Assembly: GCA_005239465.1 (NCBI GenBank)
Contig: SPAW01000026.1
Location: 1-64,000, forward strand
DNA from: Nitrospira sp.
Lineage (GTDB): Bacteria > Nitrospirota > Nitrospiria > Nitrospirales > Nitrospiraceae
Length of the DNA stretch: 64,000 bases
Direction: 5' to 3'
Shown in pieces: positions 15,992-25,557 of the stretch; position 1 is the stretch's first letter, and each line of letters starts with the position of its first letter. A program made the translations under genes and the position numbers. The notes under the pieces are model-generated. The model made no database searches, was not told the DNA's origin, and saw only the letters and a list, made by a program, of their open reading frames with translations.

Positions 15992-16080
15992 CAAAAGGCT
16001 ACGGATATCCATGTTTCCATGAAGAAAACTGCGCATTTTGTGAGGCATGCCCCATGCTGAGGATACTAGTAACGAGATAG
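15988..16080 (+). CDS. Possible 30-residue Cys-rich leader peptide
   Basis: A GTG-started frame encodes a tiny peptide containing YPCFHEENCAFCEACPM, that is Cys9, Cys15, Cys18 and Cys21 with a His and two Glu, which could bind a metal ion. It ends 41 bases before the proposed start of the efflux adaptor. It has no clear SD, so it may be chance; its position ahead of a metal pump is the only reason to list it. Confidence 0.25.
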   Translation: MAKGYGYPCFHEENCAFCEACPMLRILVTR

Positions 16081-16121
16081 GTGTGCCTGTTGTCAGAGAC
16101 TGGAGTCTGGGAGTGGTGATC

Positions 16122-17336
16122 GTGGATGATGCCCTGCTGAGTCGAAGAGCAAGTGGATCTCTCGAGCATTGGCTCATACGAAGTTTAGTAGCCTGCGCAA
16201 TTCTGATGGGGATCATCGGCTGTGAGAACAAATCGGAGGAACCCTCCGCTGCCAAGCCAGTTTCAGCCTCCTCCAAGTCCGGGCTCTTGCGCCTGACGCC
16301 TGAAGAGTCCTCCCGGATGGCTCTCGAAGTCGTACCGGTCGCGCGAGGGCAGTTTCTCGCGCAGCGCGAGTTTCCCGCAACCGTCCAGTCCAATGAAAAC
16401 GAATTGGCCGAAGTCACCACCCTGATCCGCGGTCGAGTCGTGAAGGTCCATGTGGATGTCGGCCAGGATGTAAAGAAAGGAACGCTCCTGGCGATGCTCC
16501 ACAGTATGGACCTCGGAGTGGCGGAAGGGGACTACCTGAAGGCTGAGGCAAGACTGCACGAAGCGGAACTGGCGCACGCACGGGCCAAGGATCTGTACGA
16601 GAACAAGGCCGTGAGCCTGGCGGAGCTGCAACGCCGCGAGGCCGCAATGAAGACGGCACGAGCCGAAGCGCGTGAAACGAAGAACCGTCTGGAACTGCTC
16701 GGCGTGCCACGGGAGGAGATCGAGAGGCTGAATCGAGAGCACACGATCAAGGCCGACGTGCCTCTGCGTGCGCCGTTCGACGGTCGGGTCATCATGCGCA
16801 ATATCACCAGAGGCGAAGTGGTTGAAACGCACCAGAAGTTCTTTACCGTGGCGGATCTTTCGGATGTGTGGGTGGTCGGCAATGTGCCGGAGAAGGACGT
16901 GCAGTATGTTCGCAAGGAGCAGAAAGTCGATGTCATTCTGGCCGCCTATCCCCACGCCATCCTTTCGGGAACGATCACCTACATCGGAGATGTGCTCGAT
17001 CGGGCCACCCGCACGATGCGCCTGCGGGTGACAGTGCCGAACCCCGATCGGCTCCTGAAGCCGGAAATGTTCGCCATTATCCGCGTCTATGCAGCCTCGA
17101 GTCCGGACGCGCTGAGCGTGCCGCTTGCGGCCGTCCAAGACGGGCCGATCGGCAAGATGGTGTTCGTTCAGCGAGGGGCGGGCGAATTCGAAGCGCGGAC
17201 GGTCGAGTTGGGAAACGAGCAGGGAGACATGGTGAGGGTGCTGGAGGGGGTGAGCGCCGGCGAGCAGGTCGTGACGAAGGGCTCCTTCGTCCTCAAGTCC
17301 GAGATGGAACGGCACAAGATCGAGCCCACACCATGA
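16122..17336 (+). CDS. RND efflux periplasmic adaptor, CzcB/CusB-like lipoprotein
   Basis: Membrane-fusion subunit of a heavy-metal RND pump, about 404 residues. A lipobox (LMGIIGC) after a hydrophobic run marks it as a lipoprotein. Then come a barrel-sandwich half (LIRGRVVKVHVDVGQDVKKG), an alpha-hairpin (LKAEARLHEAELAHARAKDL), the second lipoyl half (LRAPFDGRVIMRNITRGEVV) and beta-barrel/MP domains. I chose GTG 16122 because GGGAG stands 9 bases before it and the signal peptide then has normal length; an ATG at 16047 lies in frame but lacks an SD. Its stop overlaps the pump gene as ATGA. No outer-membrane factor gene is present here. Confidence 0.85.
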   Translation: MDDALLSRRASGSLEHWLIRSLVACAILMGIIGCENKSEEPSAAKPVSASSKSGLLRLTPEESSRMALEVVPVARGQFLAQREFPATVQSNENELAEVTTLIRGRVVKVHVDVGQDVKKGTLLAMLHSMDLGVAEGDYLKAEARLHEAELAHARAKDLYENKAVSLAELQRREAAMKTARAEARETKNRLELLGVPREEIERLNREHTIKADVPLRAPFDGRVIMRNITRGEVVETHQKFFTVADLSDVWVVGNVPEKDVQYVRKEQKVDVILAAYPHAILSGTITYIGDVLDRATRTMRLRVTVPNPDRLLKPEMFAIIRVYAASSPDALSVPLAAVQDGPIGKMVFVQRGAGEFEARTVELGNEQGDMVRVLEGVSAGEQVVTKGSFVLKSEMERHKIEPTP

Positions 17337-20300
17337 TCGCCGCTCTTCTGGAATTTTCGCTGCGGCAACGAATCCTGGTCCTGGGCTTGGCCTGTCTGTT
17401 GTCCGTCGCCGGCGTATTCGCCTTTCAGTCTATTCCGATCGACGCCTACCCCGACGTGACGAACATCCAGGTGCAGGTGCTGACCGACGCGCCGGGCCTC
17501 TCGCCGGTCGAGGTCGAACGATTCATCACCTATCCACTCGAACTCCAAATGACCGGGCTGCCTGGGTTGGCGGAGATCCGATCCCTTTCAAAATTCGCTC
17601 TCTCCCAGATCACGGTCGTGTTCAACGACGACGTCAATATCTACTTTGCCCGTCAGTTGGTGCTCGAACGGATGATGGCGGCGAAAGAGCGCTTACCAGA
17701 AGGGCTCAATCCTATGATAGCCCCCGTGAGTACCGGGTTGGGCGAGGTCTATCAATATTATGTGGAAGGCCCTTCGACAGGGCTCGGCTCGACTGAGCTC
17801 GCCGAAGTCAGGGCAGGGCCGGGAACGCGGTTGGAAGACCGGGCTGCGATCGAGGCGGAGCTGACGGATCAGCGGACGCTCCAGGACTGGGTCCTGCGCC
17901 CGCTGCTCAAGAGCGTACCGGGTGTGATCGATGTAAACGGTATGGGTGGGTTCGTCAAGCAGTATCAAGTCCTGGTCGATCCGGCGAAGCTCCGTAAGTT
18001 CGACCTGACGCTCCACGATATATTTGACGCGGTAGCGAAGAACAACGCCAATGCCGGCGGCAATGTGCTGGAGCGACATGCGGAACGCGCAATCGTCCGC
18101 GGCCTGGGCCTGATCAAGAGCGTGAGCGATATCGAGACCATCATCGTGAAGGAGGTCGGCGGCACGCCGGTCTTCGTTCGTGATGTCGCGGAGGTCCGCA
18201 TCGGCCACGCCGTTCGCCATGGCGCGGTGGTGCTCAACGGCGAGCGGGAGGTCGTGGCGGGCACCGTGCTCATGATTCGCGGAGGGAATGCGCGCCAAGT
18301 GGTCGAAGCAGTCAAGGCCAAGGTGGACGATCTGCAGCAGAGCAACATCCTCCCCCCAGGTACGAAGCTCCTGCCCTACTATGATCGCATTGAATTGGTG
18401 ACGGCGGCCATCGATACGGTGCGGTATGCCTTGATCGAAGGGATCGTGTTGGTGGTCTTCGTCTTCTTCTTCTTTCTCGGCCACGTCCGCAGTGCCATCG
18501 TCGTGACGGCCTCGCTCATCGTTACCCCTCTGATCACATTCATCGTGATGCAGCGGCTGGGGATCTCGGCCAACTTAATGACGCTTGGCGGGCTGGCCAT
18601 CGCGATCGGCGAAATCGCGGACGGGTCGTTGGTCGTCGTTGAAAACGTCTACCGGCATCTTGCGCAGAACAACGTCGGATTAGGGAAGGGCAAGCTCGAC
18701 GTGATACTCCGTGCCACGAAAGAAGTGGGTCGCCCGATCCTCTTCGGCATTTTGATCATCAGCGTGGTGTTCTTGCCGCTCATGACGCTGCACGGGATGG
18801 AAGGGAAGATGTTTGCGCCATTAGCCTACACTCTCGTAATTGCACTGCTGGCATCGGTGGTCGTCACGCTGACGCTCTCACCGGTCCTGGCCTCCATGCT
18901 GTTGCGCGGGGACCACCCAGCAGAAACGCGCTTGACGCGATGGATGAAACAGCGCTATCTGCCGGTGCTCCGGTGGACGCTCCATCATCGTGGTCTTGTC
19001 CTGACCGTCTCGACAACGATCGTTCTGTGTAGCCTCGCTCTCGTTCCATTCGTGGGGCGGGAATTCATTCCACTCCTTGAGGAAGGAGCCCTGACGCCCC
19101 AAGTCGTCCGGCTGCCGAGTGTCTCGCTGCCGGAGTCCATCGAGATGGAGAAGCAAACCCACAAAGCCATGTTGGAGTTTCCCGAAGTGCGCATGGCGGT
19201 GAGCAAGATCGGACGGCCCGATATTGCCTTTGGGCCGGAGGAACCCAATGAGAGCGACCCGATCGTGACCCTATTCCCACGAAGCAGTTGGAAGACGGCC
19301 CAGACGCAAACATCGCTGACTGACGCCATTAGGCAGAAGCTGGCGGAGATTCCCGGCATTTCCGTGCTCATGAGCCAGCCGATTCAAGAACGGTTAGACG
19401 AGCTCATCTCCGGCATCAGGACGGAGTGCGCCATCAAGCTATTCGGGGAGGATCTCGATGTGCTGCACGACAAGGCGGAGGAGATTGCCGCGCTGATGCA
19501 GCAGATCAATGGCGTCAAAGATGTCAAAGTCGAGCAGATCGCCGGCCAGCCCTATCTCACCGTCGATATCGACCGGCAGAAGATTGCCCGCTTCGGCATC
19601 AACGTGGCCGACGTGCAGGAGATCATCACCACCGCGATCGGAGGCAAGGCGGCGACCCATGTCTACGAAGGCGAGCGGCGGTTTCAGCTCATCCTGCGAT
19701 TTCCGGAACCGTACCGGAACAGTGTCGGGAGCGTCAGCGAGATTCGAGTGAAGTCGGCCTCCGGCGCGCTGATCCCGATGAGCGATCTCGCCACGATCGA
19801 GATGCGCGAAGGGCCGCTCCGCATCAGCCGCGAGCAGGTGAAACGCCGCATCTACATCGGTTTTAACGTCGTCGGCCGGGACATCGGCGGCGTCGTTGAT
19901 GAAGGGCGAAGGAAGCTGGTAGCACAGATTTACCTGCCGGAAGGGTACCACGTCACGTGGGGCGGGGCCTTCGAAAACATGGAGCGAGCCAACGCGCGGC
20001 TGTTGATCGTTGTGCCGATCACGCTGGGCCTCGTGTTCTTTCTCCTGTTTTGGGCCTTCCACTCGTTGCGCTACGCCACGTTGATTATTCTCAACCTGCC
20101 CTTTGCCTTGATCGGGGGTATCGTCGCGCTCTGGTTGAGCGGACAATACCTCAGTGTGCCGGCATCGATCGGCTTCATCGAATTGTTCGGACTTGCGGTG
20201 GGGAACGGGATCGTGCTCATCTCCTATATCAACCAGCTGCGTCACGAAGGGAAGCAGACGGACGAAGCGATCGTCACCGGTTGCAGCTTGCGGCTTCGCC

Positions 20301-20512
20301 CGGTCGTCATGACCATGATGACCACGCTGCTCGGCCTCCTGCCGCTGGCGCTGGCGCAAGGCATCGGGGCCGAAGTCCAGCGGCCGCTCGCGACCGTCGT
20401 CATCGGCGGCCTCTTCACATCAACGGCGCTCACCCTGGTGGTGCTGCCGGCGCTCTATCGAAGGCTTGCGGAGAAAGAGGCGGGGAAGGAATATGCGCCG
20501 GAATGGGTGTAG
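17333..20512 (+). CDS. Heavy-metal RND efflux pump, CzcA/CusA family
   Basis: Inner-membrane proton-driven metal exporter of 1059 residues with the usual 12-TM layout. The N-terminus has the family start (LLEFSLRQRILVLGLACLL, then IDAYPDVTNIQVQV). The TM4 signature reads GEIADGSLVVVEN; this is neither the CzcA DFG..DGA..VEN nor the CusA GAMVDA..IEN form and looks closest to the HME3-type pattern, so the metal (divalent or Cu/Ag) is uncertain. Residues about 146-180 (starting PSTGLGSTELAEVRAGPG) are an insertion not expected in CzcA, corresponding to a palindromic DNA element. The stop is at 20510-20512. Confidence 0.9.
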   Translation: MIAALLEFSLRQRILVLGLACLLSVAGVFAFQSIPIDAYPDVTNIQVQVLTDAPGLSPVEVERFITYPLELQMTGLPGLAEIRSLSKFALSQITVVFNDDVNIYFARQLVLERMMAAKERLPEGLNPMIAPVSTGLGEVYQYYVEGPSTGLGSTELAEVRAGPGTRLEDRAAIEAELTDQRTLQDWVLRPLLKSVPGVIDVNGMGGFVKQYQVLVDPAKLRKFDLTLHDIFDAVAKNNANAGGNVLERHAERAIVRGLGLIKSVSDIETIIVKEVGGTPVFVRDVAEVRIGHAVRHGAVVLNGEREVVAGTVLMIRGGNARQVVEAVKAKVDDLQQSNILPPGTKLLPYYDRIELVTAAIDTVRYALIEGIVLVVFVFFFFLGHVRSAIVVTASLIVTPLITFIVMQRLGISANLMTLGGLAIAIGEIADGSLVVVENVYRHLAQNNVGLGKGKLDVILRATKEVGRPILFGILIISVVFLPLMTLHGMEGKMFAPLAYTLVIALLASVVVTLTLSPVLASMLLRGDHPAETRLTRWMKQRYLPVLRWTLHHRGLVLTVSTTIVLCSLALVPFVGREFIPLLEEGALTPQVVRLPSVSLPESIEMEKQTHKAMLEFPEVRMAVSKIGRPDIAFGPEEPNESDPIVTLFPRSSWKTAQTQTSLTDAIRQKLAEIPGISVLMSQPIQERLDELISGIRTECAIKLFGEDLDVLHDKAEEIAALMQQINGVKDVKVEQIAGQPYLTVDIDRQKIARFGINVADVQEIITTAIGGKAATHVYEGERRFQLILRFPEPYRNSVGSVSEIRVKSASGALIPMSDLATIEMREGPLRISREQVKRRIYIGFNVVGRDIGGVVDEGRRKLVAQIYLPEGYHVTWGGAFENMERANARLLIVVPITLGLVFFLLFWAFHSLRYATLIILNLPFALIGGIVALWLSGQYLSVPASIGFIELFGLAVGNGIVLISYINQLRHEGKQTDEAIVTGCSLRLRPVVMTMMTTLLGLLPLALAQGIGAEVQRPLATVVIGGLFTSTALTLVVLPALYRRLAEKEAGKEYAPEWV
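17768..17820. repeat. Palindromic repeat element inserted in frame in the RND pump gene
   Basis: The 53 bases run from GGCCCTTCGACAGGGCTC to GCCGAAGTCAGGGCAGGGCC and form an imperfect palindrome (GGCCCT...AGGGCC ends, CTTCG...CGAAG inside). This is the CTTCGAC/GCTCAG style of dispersed intergenic repeat found in many Nitrospirota and Deltaproteobacteria. Here it is translated within the pump. Confidence 0.55.
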
Positions 20513-20979
20513 GGGAGGGGGAGGCGGCTGGTGACGAACGGATGCGCGGCTCGGTCGCGCCATGATGCGCGGATTTCAGACGACAATTCCTATTATATTG
20601 TACTGCGTGCCGAGTGCGCCTCTAAAGCTGCGATGAAGCATCGCAATGTCGGTGCACGTCGGCAGGGTATTGGGTGGTTGAGTGGCAGTGCCCGCCACGG
20701 CGCGAATCTCCCTGCGCATCCGTTCATCCCGCCGCATAGAGAAAGAAGGAGGGGATGGGATGGAACGAGCAAGCCTGGAAGGGGGAGTAGCCAAATCATC
20801 TGTCTTGCTGGCCATAGCCGCACGATCAGAATGTGCTCCCTCGATGCGCGCGGTGAGGGATTGACCATGCCACCATCCCGGTAAGGAAAATAGAGGCCAG
20901 CTTGGAGGGACCATTTTTGTGGTCGCATGACGCGCGCAGGTGAGAAGCTGCGAGCCCGCCCCTTGGAGAGAAAGGAAGC
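20513..20979. other. Intergenic stretch with one possible microprotein gene
   Basis: Mostly empty. An ATG at 20760 follows GAAGGAGGGG and opens a 34-codon frame (MERASLEGGVAKSSVLLAIA and onward) ending at 20864; the SD is strong, but the product shows no known feature. I leave it as a possibility, not a gene call. The SD GAGAGAAAGGAAG for the exchanger gene lies at the right end. Confidence 0.35.
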
Positions 20980-21993
20980 ATGGTCGGACCCTGGTTGATC
21001 TTTGCAATGAGCGGTGCTGCTATTGTCCTCGCTGGAGCGAAACTATCGCGCTATGGGGATCAGATCGCCGAGTTCACGGGGTTGGGACGCTTGTGGATCG
21101 GCGTGGTCTTAATGTCGACCGCCACGTCCCTGCCCGAGATTTTCACCGATGTCAGCGCGGTCCTGATGGATTCGCCTGACCTTGCCGCTGGCGATCTGTT
21201 CGGCAGCAATATGGCAAACATGCTCATTCTAGGTATCATCGATCTGATGTATCGCCAGAAGCGGGTCTGGCAACAGGCGGCGTTGGAACACACACTCACC
21301 GCTGCCCTCGCGATGACGCTGACGGGTCTTGCTGCGTTCTTCCTGCTGCTGGATGTCGAGGTGACTCATCTCGGTGTAGGACTCGGGAGCCTGACCCTCT
21401 TTCTCCTGTATGTGTTGGGGATGAGGATGGTCTTCCGTCAGGAAGATATGAAACGCCGCCAGCGCGAACAAGAAGTACTCGTCGAAGTAGCCGTGGGCAA
21501 GCAGGACGCTGCAACTACCCGTCGTGCTGAACTGCGGCGCGCGGTCGTTCGCTTCTCAGTGGCCACCCTGGTACTGCTCGTGGCCGCGCCGTTCTTAGCA
21601 GGTTCGGCGAAAGAGATTGTCGAGCAATCAGGTATTAGTGCCACATTCATTGGCGCCTCACTGGTGGGCATCACCACGTCGTTGCCAGAGTTGGTGACCT
21701 CGATTGCCGCAGTCCGATTGGGCGCGTTCGATCTTGCTGTGGGGAATTTGTTCGGGAGCAATGCCTTCAACATGGCGGCGTTCTTGTTCGCCGATCTGGC
21801 CTATCGTGAAGGCAGCTTGCTGAGCACGGTGAGTTCAGCCCACGCCCTCACCGCGCTCTGGTCCATTCTGATGATGAACATCGGGTTGATGGGGATTATC
21901 TATCGAGCCGAGAAGCGGTTCATGTTGATTGAGCCGGACAGCCTGCTGATGATCGTAAGCTATGTGCTGGGTTTGTGGCTGTTGTTTAGATGA
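20980..21993 (+). CDS. Na+/Ca2+ exchanger family (CaCA) membrane protein
   Basis: A 337-residue, roughly 10-TM cation exchanger. The two inverted alpha-repeats are visible: STATSLPEIFTDVSAVLMDS with AAGDLFGSNMANML, and GITTSLPELVTSIAAVRLGA with AVGNLFGSNAFNM; the acidic and Asn residues in them form the ion site in this family. A charged cytosolic loop (about residues 147-190) separates the halves, as in YrbG. It likely exports Ca2+ in exchange for Na+ or H+. A P-type ATPase gene starts 15 bases later, which suggests a shared transcript for cation homeostasis. Confidence 0.9.
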   Translation: MVGPWLIFAMSGAAIVLAGAKLSRYGDQIAEFTGLGRLWIGVVLMSTATSLPEIFTDVSAVLMDSPDLAAGDLFGSNMANMLILGIIDLMYRQKRVWQQAALEHTLTAALAMTLTGLAAFFLLLDVEVTHLGVGLGSLTLFLLYVLGMRMVFRQEDMKRRQREQEVLVEVAVGKQDAATTRRAELRRAVVRFSVATLVLLVAAPFLAGSAKEIVEQSGISATFIGASLVGITTSLPELVTSIAAVRLGAFDLAVGNLFGSNAFNMAAFLFADLAYREGSLLSTVSSAHALTALWSILMMNIGLMGIIYRAEKRFMLIEPDSLLMIVSYVLGLWLLFR

Positions 21994-22008
21994 TGAAGTG
22001 GGGGCTGA

Positions 22009-24762
22009 ATGGAAACGCGGAATGACGCCCCTGCCGTGAGGCCGTGGCACTCAGTGCCGGTCGATGCACTGACGAAGGAGCTGCGCACGAATCTCGATGC
22101 CGGCCTCGCTGCCGATGAAGCCGGCCGCCGACAACAGAGCGATGGGTTCAACGAACTGCCCGAAGCCCTGCCGCCCTCTCTGCTGAGGATCTTTCTCTCG
22201 CAATTTACCAGTGTCATCGTCTGGGTGCTGATCGGAGCGGCGGTCGTCTCTGGTTTGTTGGAAGACTGGCTTGATGCGGCGGCCATTCTGGCCATCGTGC
22301 TCCTCAACGGCCTGCTTGGATTCGTGCAGGAGTTCCGGGCCGAGCGGTCCTTGGCGGCGCTCCGAAAGATGTCAGTAGCGATGGCTCGCGTATTTCGTGA
22401 CGGCGTCCTCCGACCTGTCCCCGCGCGGGAATTGGTGTCTGGCGATCTGATCCTCCTGGAAGCGGGCGACCGAATACCCGCGGATGGGCGGTTGGTCTAT
22501 GCCACGAATTTCCAGGCGCAAGAAGCCTCGCTCACCGGTGAATCGACGCCGATTCAGAAGGGCGCCGGCGTTCTCACAGGAGCCGACGTACCTTTGGCCG
22601 ACCGGACCAACATGGTCTTCATGGGCACCATCGCGGTCTCAGGCAAGGCTCGCGCGCTGGTCGTCGCGACTGGACTCCGAACAGAACTGGGCCGGATTGC
22701 CACAATGATTCAGACGGCAACCGAGGCGGAGCGGGAAGAAACCCCGCTCCAGCGCCGGCTGGAGCAGTTCGGCTATACCCTGCTGTGGTTGGCGCTGGCC
22801 GTGGTCACTCTCGTGTTCGTCTTGGGCTATCTGCGCGGCGAGCCGCTGGTGGCGATGTTCTTAACCTCGGTGAGCTTGGCTGTGGCGGCTGTGCCGGAAG
22901 GGTTGCCTGCCGTGGTGACGATCACGCTGGCGTTGGGCGTCACCCGCATGGTGAAACGGCATGCACTGATCCGCAAACTGCCCGCCGTTGAGACGCTCGG
23001 ATCGGCGACGGTCATCTGCACCGACAAAACCGGCACGTTGACGAAAAACGAGATGACCGTCACGAGATTGTTTGTCGGTGATAGGGCCTTCGAGGTGACG
23101 GGCGAAGGATATGAGCCGGCGGGCGAGATCCGCGAAGTCAATGGTCAATGGTCAATGGCCAATTGGGGGAAGAGCCTCCAAACTCCACCCTCGAACCTTC
23201 AACCAGGCCTGCACGGGCTGCTGACTGCCGCGGTGCTCTGCAACGATGCGACGTTGCGAGAGGAGAATGGAACCTGGCAGGTGATCGGCGACCCGACGGA
23301 AGGCGCACTGCTCGTCGCTGCGGCGAAAGTGGGCTTGACGAAAGAGGACCTGGAACGCAACGCGCCGTTCGAGGAAGAAATTCCTTTCGACGGCGAACGG
23401 AAAATGATGACCGTGATCCGTCGGACGGCAGAAGGAAGCATGGCCTACGTCAAAGGGGCGCCGGACGTGCTGCTTAGCCGCTGTACACATTGTCTGACTC
23501 TCGACGGCCTGATCGAGCCGTTGCGCGATCAGCGGCGGCGGGCTCTTCTCCATACCAACGCATCTCTGGCACGAGAGGCCCTTCGCGTACTCGCGGTGGC
23601 ATACCGGCGTGTCGATGACCATCGCACGAATCTGTCCGCTGATGCGGTGGAGCGTGAGCTGGTCTTTCTCGGCCTATTCGCCATGAAAGATCCCTTGCGG
23701 CCTGAAGCCGTGGAGGCTGTTCGTCTGTGCCGGAAGGCCGGAATCAGCACCGTGATGATTACCGGCGATCATAAGGAGACGGCTGTCGCGATTGCGCGGG
23801 AATTGGGCCTGCATGACGGCGATGGCACGGCGATTTCCGGGGCCGAAATCAATAATCTCACGGACGAACAGCTAGCCCAGTCGGTCGAGCGTGTTTCGGT
23901 CTATGCCCGCGTCTCGGCGGAACATAAGCTGCGCATCGTCCAGGCCTGGAAACGCAGAGGCGCGATCGTCGCGATGACGGGGGACGGCGTGAATGACGCG
24001 CCTGCGATCAAGGCGGCGGACATCGGCGTGGCGATGGGTCTCGCCGGCACGGATGTGACGAAGGAAGCTTCCGACATGGTGGTGACAGACGACAATTTCG
24101 CCTCCATTGCGGCGGCGGTGGAGGAAGGCCGGGGGGTCTTCGACAACATCCGCAAAACCGTTCATTTTCTCTTATCGTGCAACGTGAGCGAAGTGCTGGT
24201 CATGCTGTTTGCGACGCTACTGGGTCTGCCCCTTCCGCTCCTCCCGATCCAGATCCTCTGGATGAATCTTGTCACGGATGGGATTCCGGCCTTGGCGCTG
24301 GCGGTCGATCCGAAATCGCAGGATCTGATGAAGCGGCCGCCCCTCCGGCCGGATGCCCGGCTGCTGGACAGCGGACGATTGCTGGCCATCGGTGGAGAGG
24401 GGTTGATGCTCGGATTGATCGCCTTAGGAGCCTTTAGCTACAGCCTGTTCCGGCTGCATCAAACGCTCGATCAGGCCAGGACGGTAGCCTTCACTGTGAT
24501 GGTGGTTGTGCAACTGGTACACGCCTTCAATTGCCGGAGCGAACGGTGGTCGCTCTTTCAACTCGGCGTTGGAACTAACCATGCGCTCGTATGGGCCTTC
24601 CTCCTTTCACTCGCCGTACAGGTGGCAGTGCTTACGGTTCCTGCGGTCGCGCCCGTGTTCAAGGTCGTTCCCTTGCCGATCGAAGATTGGGCGTTGATGG
24701 GCGCCTTGGGTCTTCTGCCGCTTTTTGCGATAGAAATGATCAAGACATTGCGTCGAAGGTGA
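22009..24762 (+). CDS. P-type cation-transporting ATPase, Ca2+/type II
   Basis: A 917-residue P2-type ATPase. Domains in order: N-terminal cation ATPase domain; actuator with SLTGEST; TM4 PEGLP motif ([17 protein letters not shown]); phosphorylation motif CTDKTGTLT with Asp339; nucleotide-binding region with KGAPD; hinge [12 protein letters not shown]-terminal six-helix bundle with [16 protein letters not shown]. The motif set fits SERCA/PMR1-like Ca2+ pumps better than proton pumps; the substrate is inferred. Residues about 377-401 ([20 protein letters not shown]) are an extra stretch produced by a 7-base tandem repeat. It is likely co-transcribed with the Na+/Ca2+ exchanger. Confidence 0.92.
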   Translation: METRNDAPAVRPWHSVPVDALTKELRTNLDAGLAADEAGRRQQSDGFNELPEALPPSLLRIFLSQFTSVIVWVLIGAAVVSGLLEDWLDAAAILAIVLLNGLLGFVQEFRAERSLAALRKMSVAMARVFRDGVLRPVPARELVSGDLILLEAGDRIPADGRLVYATNFQAQEASLTGESTPIQKGAGVLTGADVPLADRTNMVFMGTIAVSGKARALVVATGLRTELGRIATMIQTATEAEREETPLQRRLEQFGYTLLWLALAVVTLVFVLGYLRGEPLVAMFLTSVSLAVAAVPEGLPAVVTITLALGVTRMVKRHALIRKLPAVETLGSATVICTDKTGTLTKNEMTVTRLFVGDRAFEVTGEGYEPAGEIREVNGQWSMANWGKSLQTPPSNLQPGLHGLLTAAVLCNDATLREENGTWQVIGDPTEGALLVAAAKVGLTKEDLERNAPFEEEIPFDGERKMMTVIRRTAEGSMAYVKGAPDVLLSRCTHCLTLDGLIEPLRDQRRRALLHTNASLAREALRVLAVAYRRVDDHRTNLSADAVERELVFLGLFAMKDPLRPEAVEAVRLCRKAGISTVMITGDHKETAVAIARELGLHDGDGTAISGAEINNLTDEQLAQSVERVSVYARVSAEHKLRIVQAWKRRGAIVAMTGDGVNDAPAIKAADIGVAMGLAGTDVTKEASDMVVTDDNFASIAAAVEEGRGVFDNIRKTVHFLLSCNVSEVLVMLFATLLGLPLPLLPIQILWMNLVTDGIPALALAVDPKSQDLMKRPPLRPDARLLDSGRLLAIGGEGLMLGLIALGAFSYSLFRLHQTLDQARTVAFTVMVVVQLVHAFNCRSERWSLFQLGVGTNHALVWAFLLSLAVQVAVLTVPAVAPVFKVVPLPIEDWALMGALGLLPLFAIEMIKTLRRR
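23137..23157 (+). repeat. Three tandem copies of a 7-base unit inside the P-type ATPase gene
   Basis: GTCAATG is repeated perfectly three times and is followed by GCCAATTGG and a CTCGAACCTTCAACC stretch. Similar strings are typical of intergenic repeats; here the sequence is in frame and lies at the edge of the nucleotide-binding domain. Confidence 0.7.
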
Positions 24763-24903
24763 ACGAAGGCACAGTTTCACCGAAGCGCTCTCATAGTAGA
24801 AAGCGGGCATCGTTGGCTCGTGGCAGTGGCCAGGTGTGCAGGAACAGCATCTGTCGAGGAGGATATTCTTGTAACGGAAGGCGAGAGCGGGTATCGTTCA
24901 CCA

Positions 24904-25191
24904 ATGATGGTCGTTCAACAGCCTGCCGGTCTTGCTGACCGAAGACTTCAGGTGGTAGTCATCTTCTTGTGCGTTTGCGTGATCATGCAGATGCTTGGAG
25001 TACCAGTGACGCTGTTCAACCTTGCCGATGTCTCTGATACCCGTGCGGCTTCTGTCCTGGAGGGCTATTCTGTTCCTCCGACGCTTCCCGAATTAGCTCT
25101 TTCCCCTGAATCCGTTCTGGTGACCGAGCTTCATCCCCCTGTGTACGCCCGGATTTTAGCCTCCGCGCTGTTTCATCCTCCTGTACACTAG
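24904..25191 (+). CDS. Hypothetical membrane-anchored protein
   Basis: A 95-residue protein (from ATG 24904; a GTG at 24820 would add 28 residues). One hydrophobic segment near the start (VVVIFLCVCVIMQMLGVPV) is a membrane anchor or uncleaved signal, and the rest (FNLADVSDTRAASVLEGYSV onward) is Pro/Leu-rich without cysteines or known motifs. No SD is evident at either start. It follows the P-type ATPase by 140 bases on the same strand. I do not recognise it; a moderate chance of a spurious call remains. Confidence 0.4.
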   Translation: MMVVQQPAGLADRRLQVVVIFLCVCVIMQMLGVPVTLFNLADVSDTRAASVLEGYSVPPTLPELALSPESVLVTELHPPVYARILASALFHPPVH

Positions 25192-25557
25192 TTTCCCTTT
25201 CTGGATTCACGCCACAACCGTCCTCAACTGAGCTGGAATGGGGGCTGTCCCTGTTGCTGCCCTTTGGGTTCGTATCCCGCTGCTGAGGCCAATCGACGCA
25301 TCTCGACTTACTTCCGTGAGCTTGACGGTGTCGCGAATCGAATGAGATCCGAAACTTCCGTTGAGGACTCGTGGAATACAGTTTTCGGTGACTGTGAAAG
25401 AGGAGAAAGAAAGGAAATACAGAGACACGAACCAGAATTGGTTTTTACATCGCTGCGACATGTGTGCTGACGGGCTGCGGGCATCTTCCGACCAGGGGTG
25501 CCACGGTGACCGTTCGACTTGAGACGGGCCGCTGACCTCCTGCGGATGTGGAACGAC
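25192..25557. other. Gene-free stretch, possible lipoprotein remnant
   Basis: No complete gene. One frame near 25443-25531 reads IAATCVLTGCGHLPTRG, which ends like a small lipoprotein with lipobox LTGC, but no start codon joins to it; GAGGAGAAAGAAAGG stands ahead in another frame. It could be a frameshifted small lipoprotein gene. Confidence 0.3.

Noticed and set aside
16868-17332. Long upstream extension of the RND pump frame
   Set aside because: It lies over the adaptor gene in another frame and has no family similarity; the pump start at 17333 overlaps the adaptor stop as ATGA.
20531-20884. 117-codon plus-strand frame after the RND pump
   Set aside because: No homology, no SD, and a better SD-backed 34-codon frame lies inside it in another phase.
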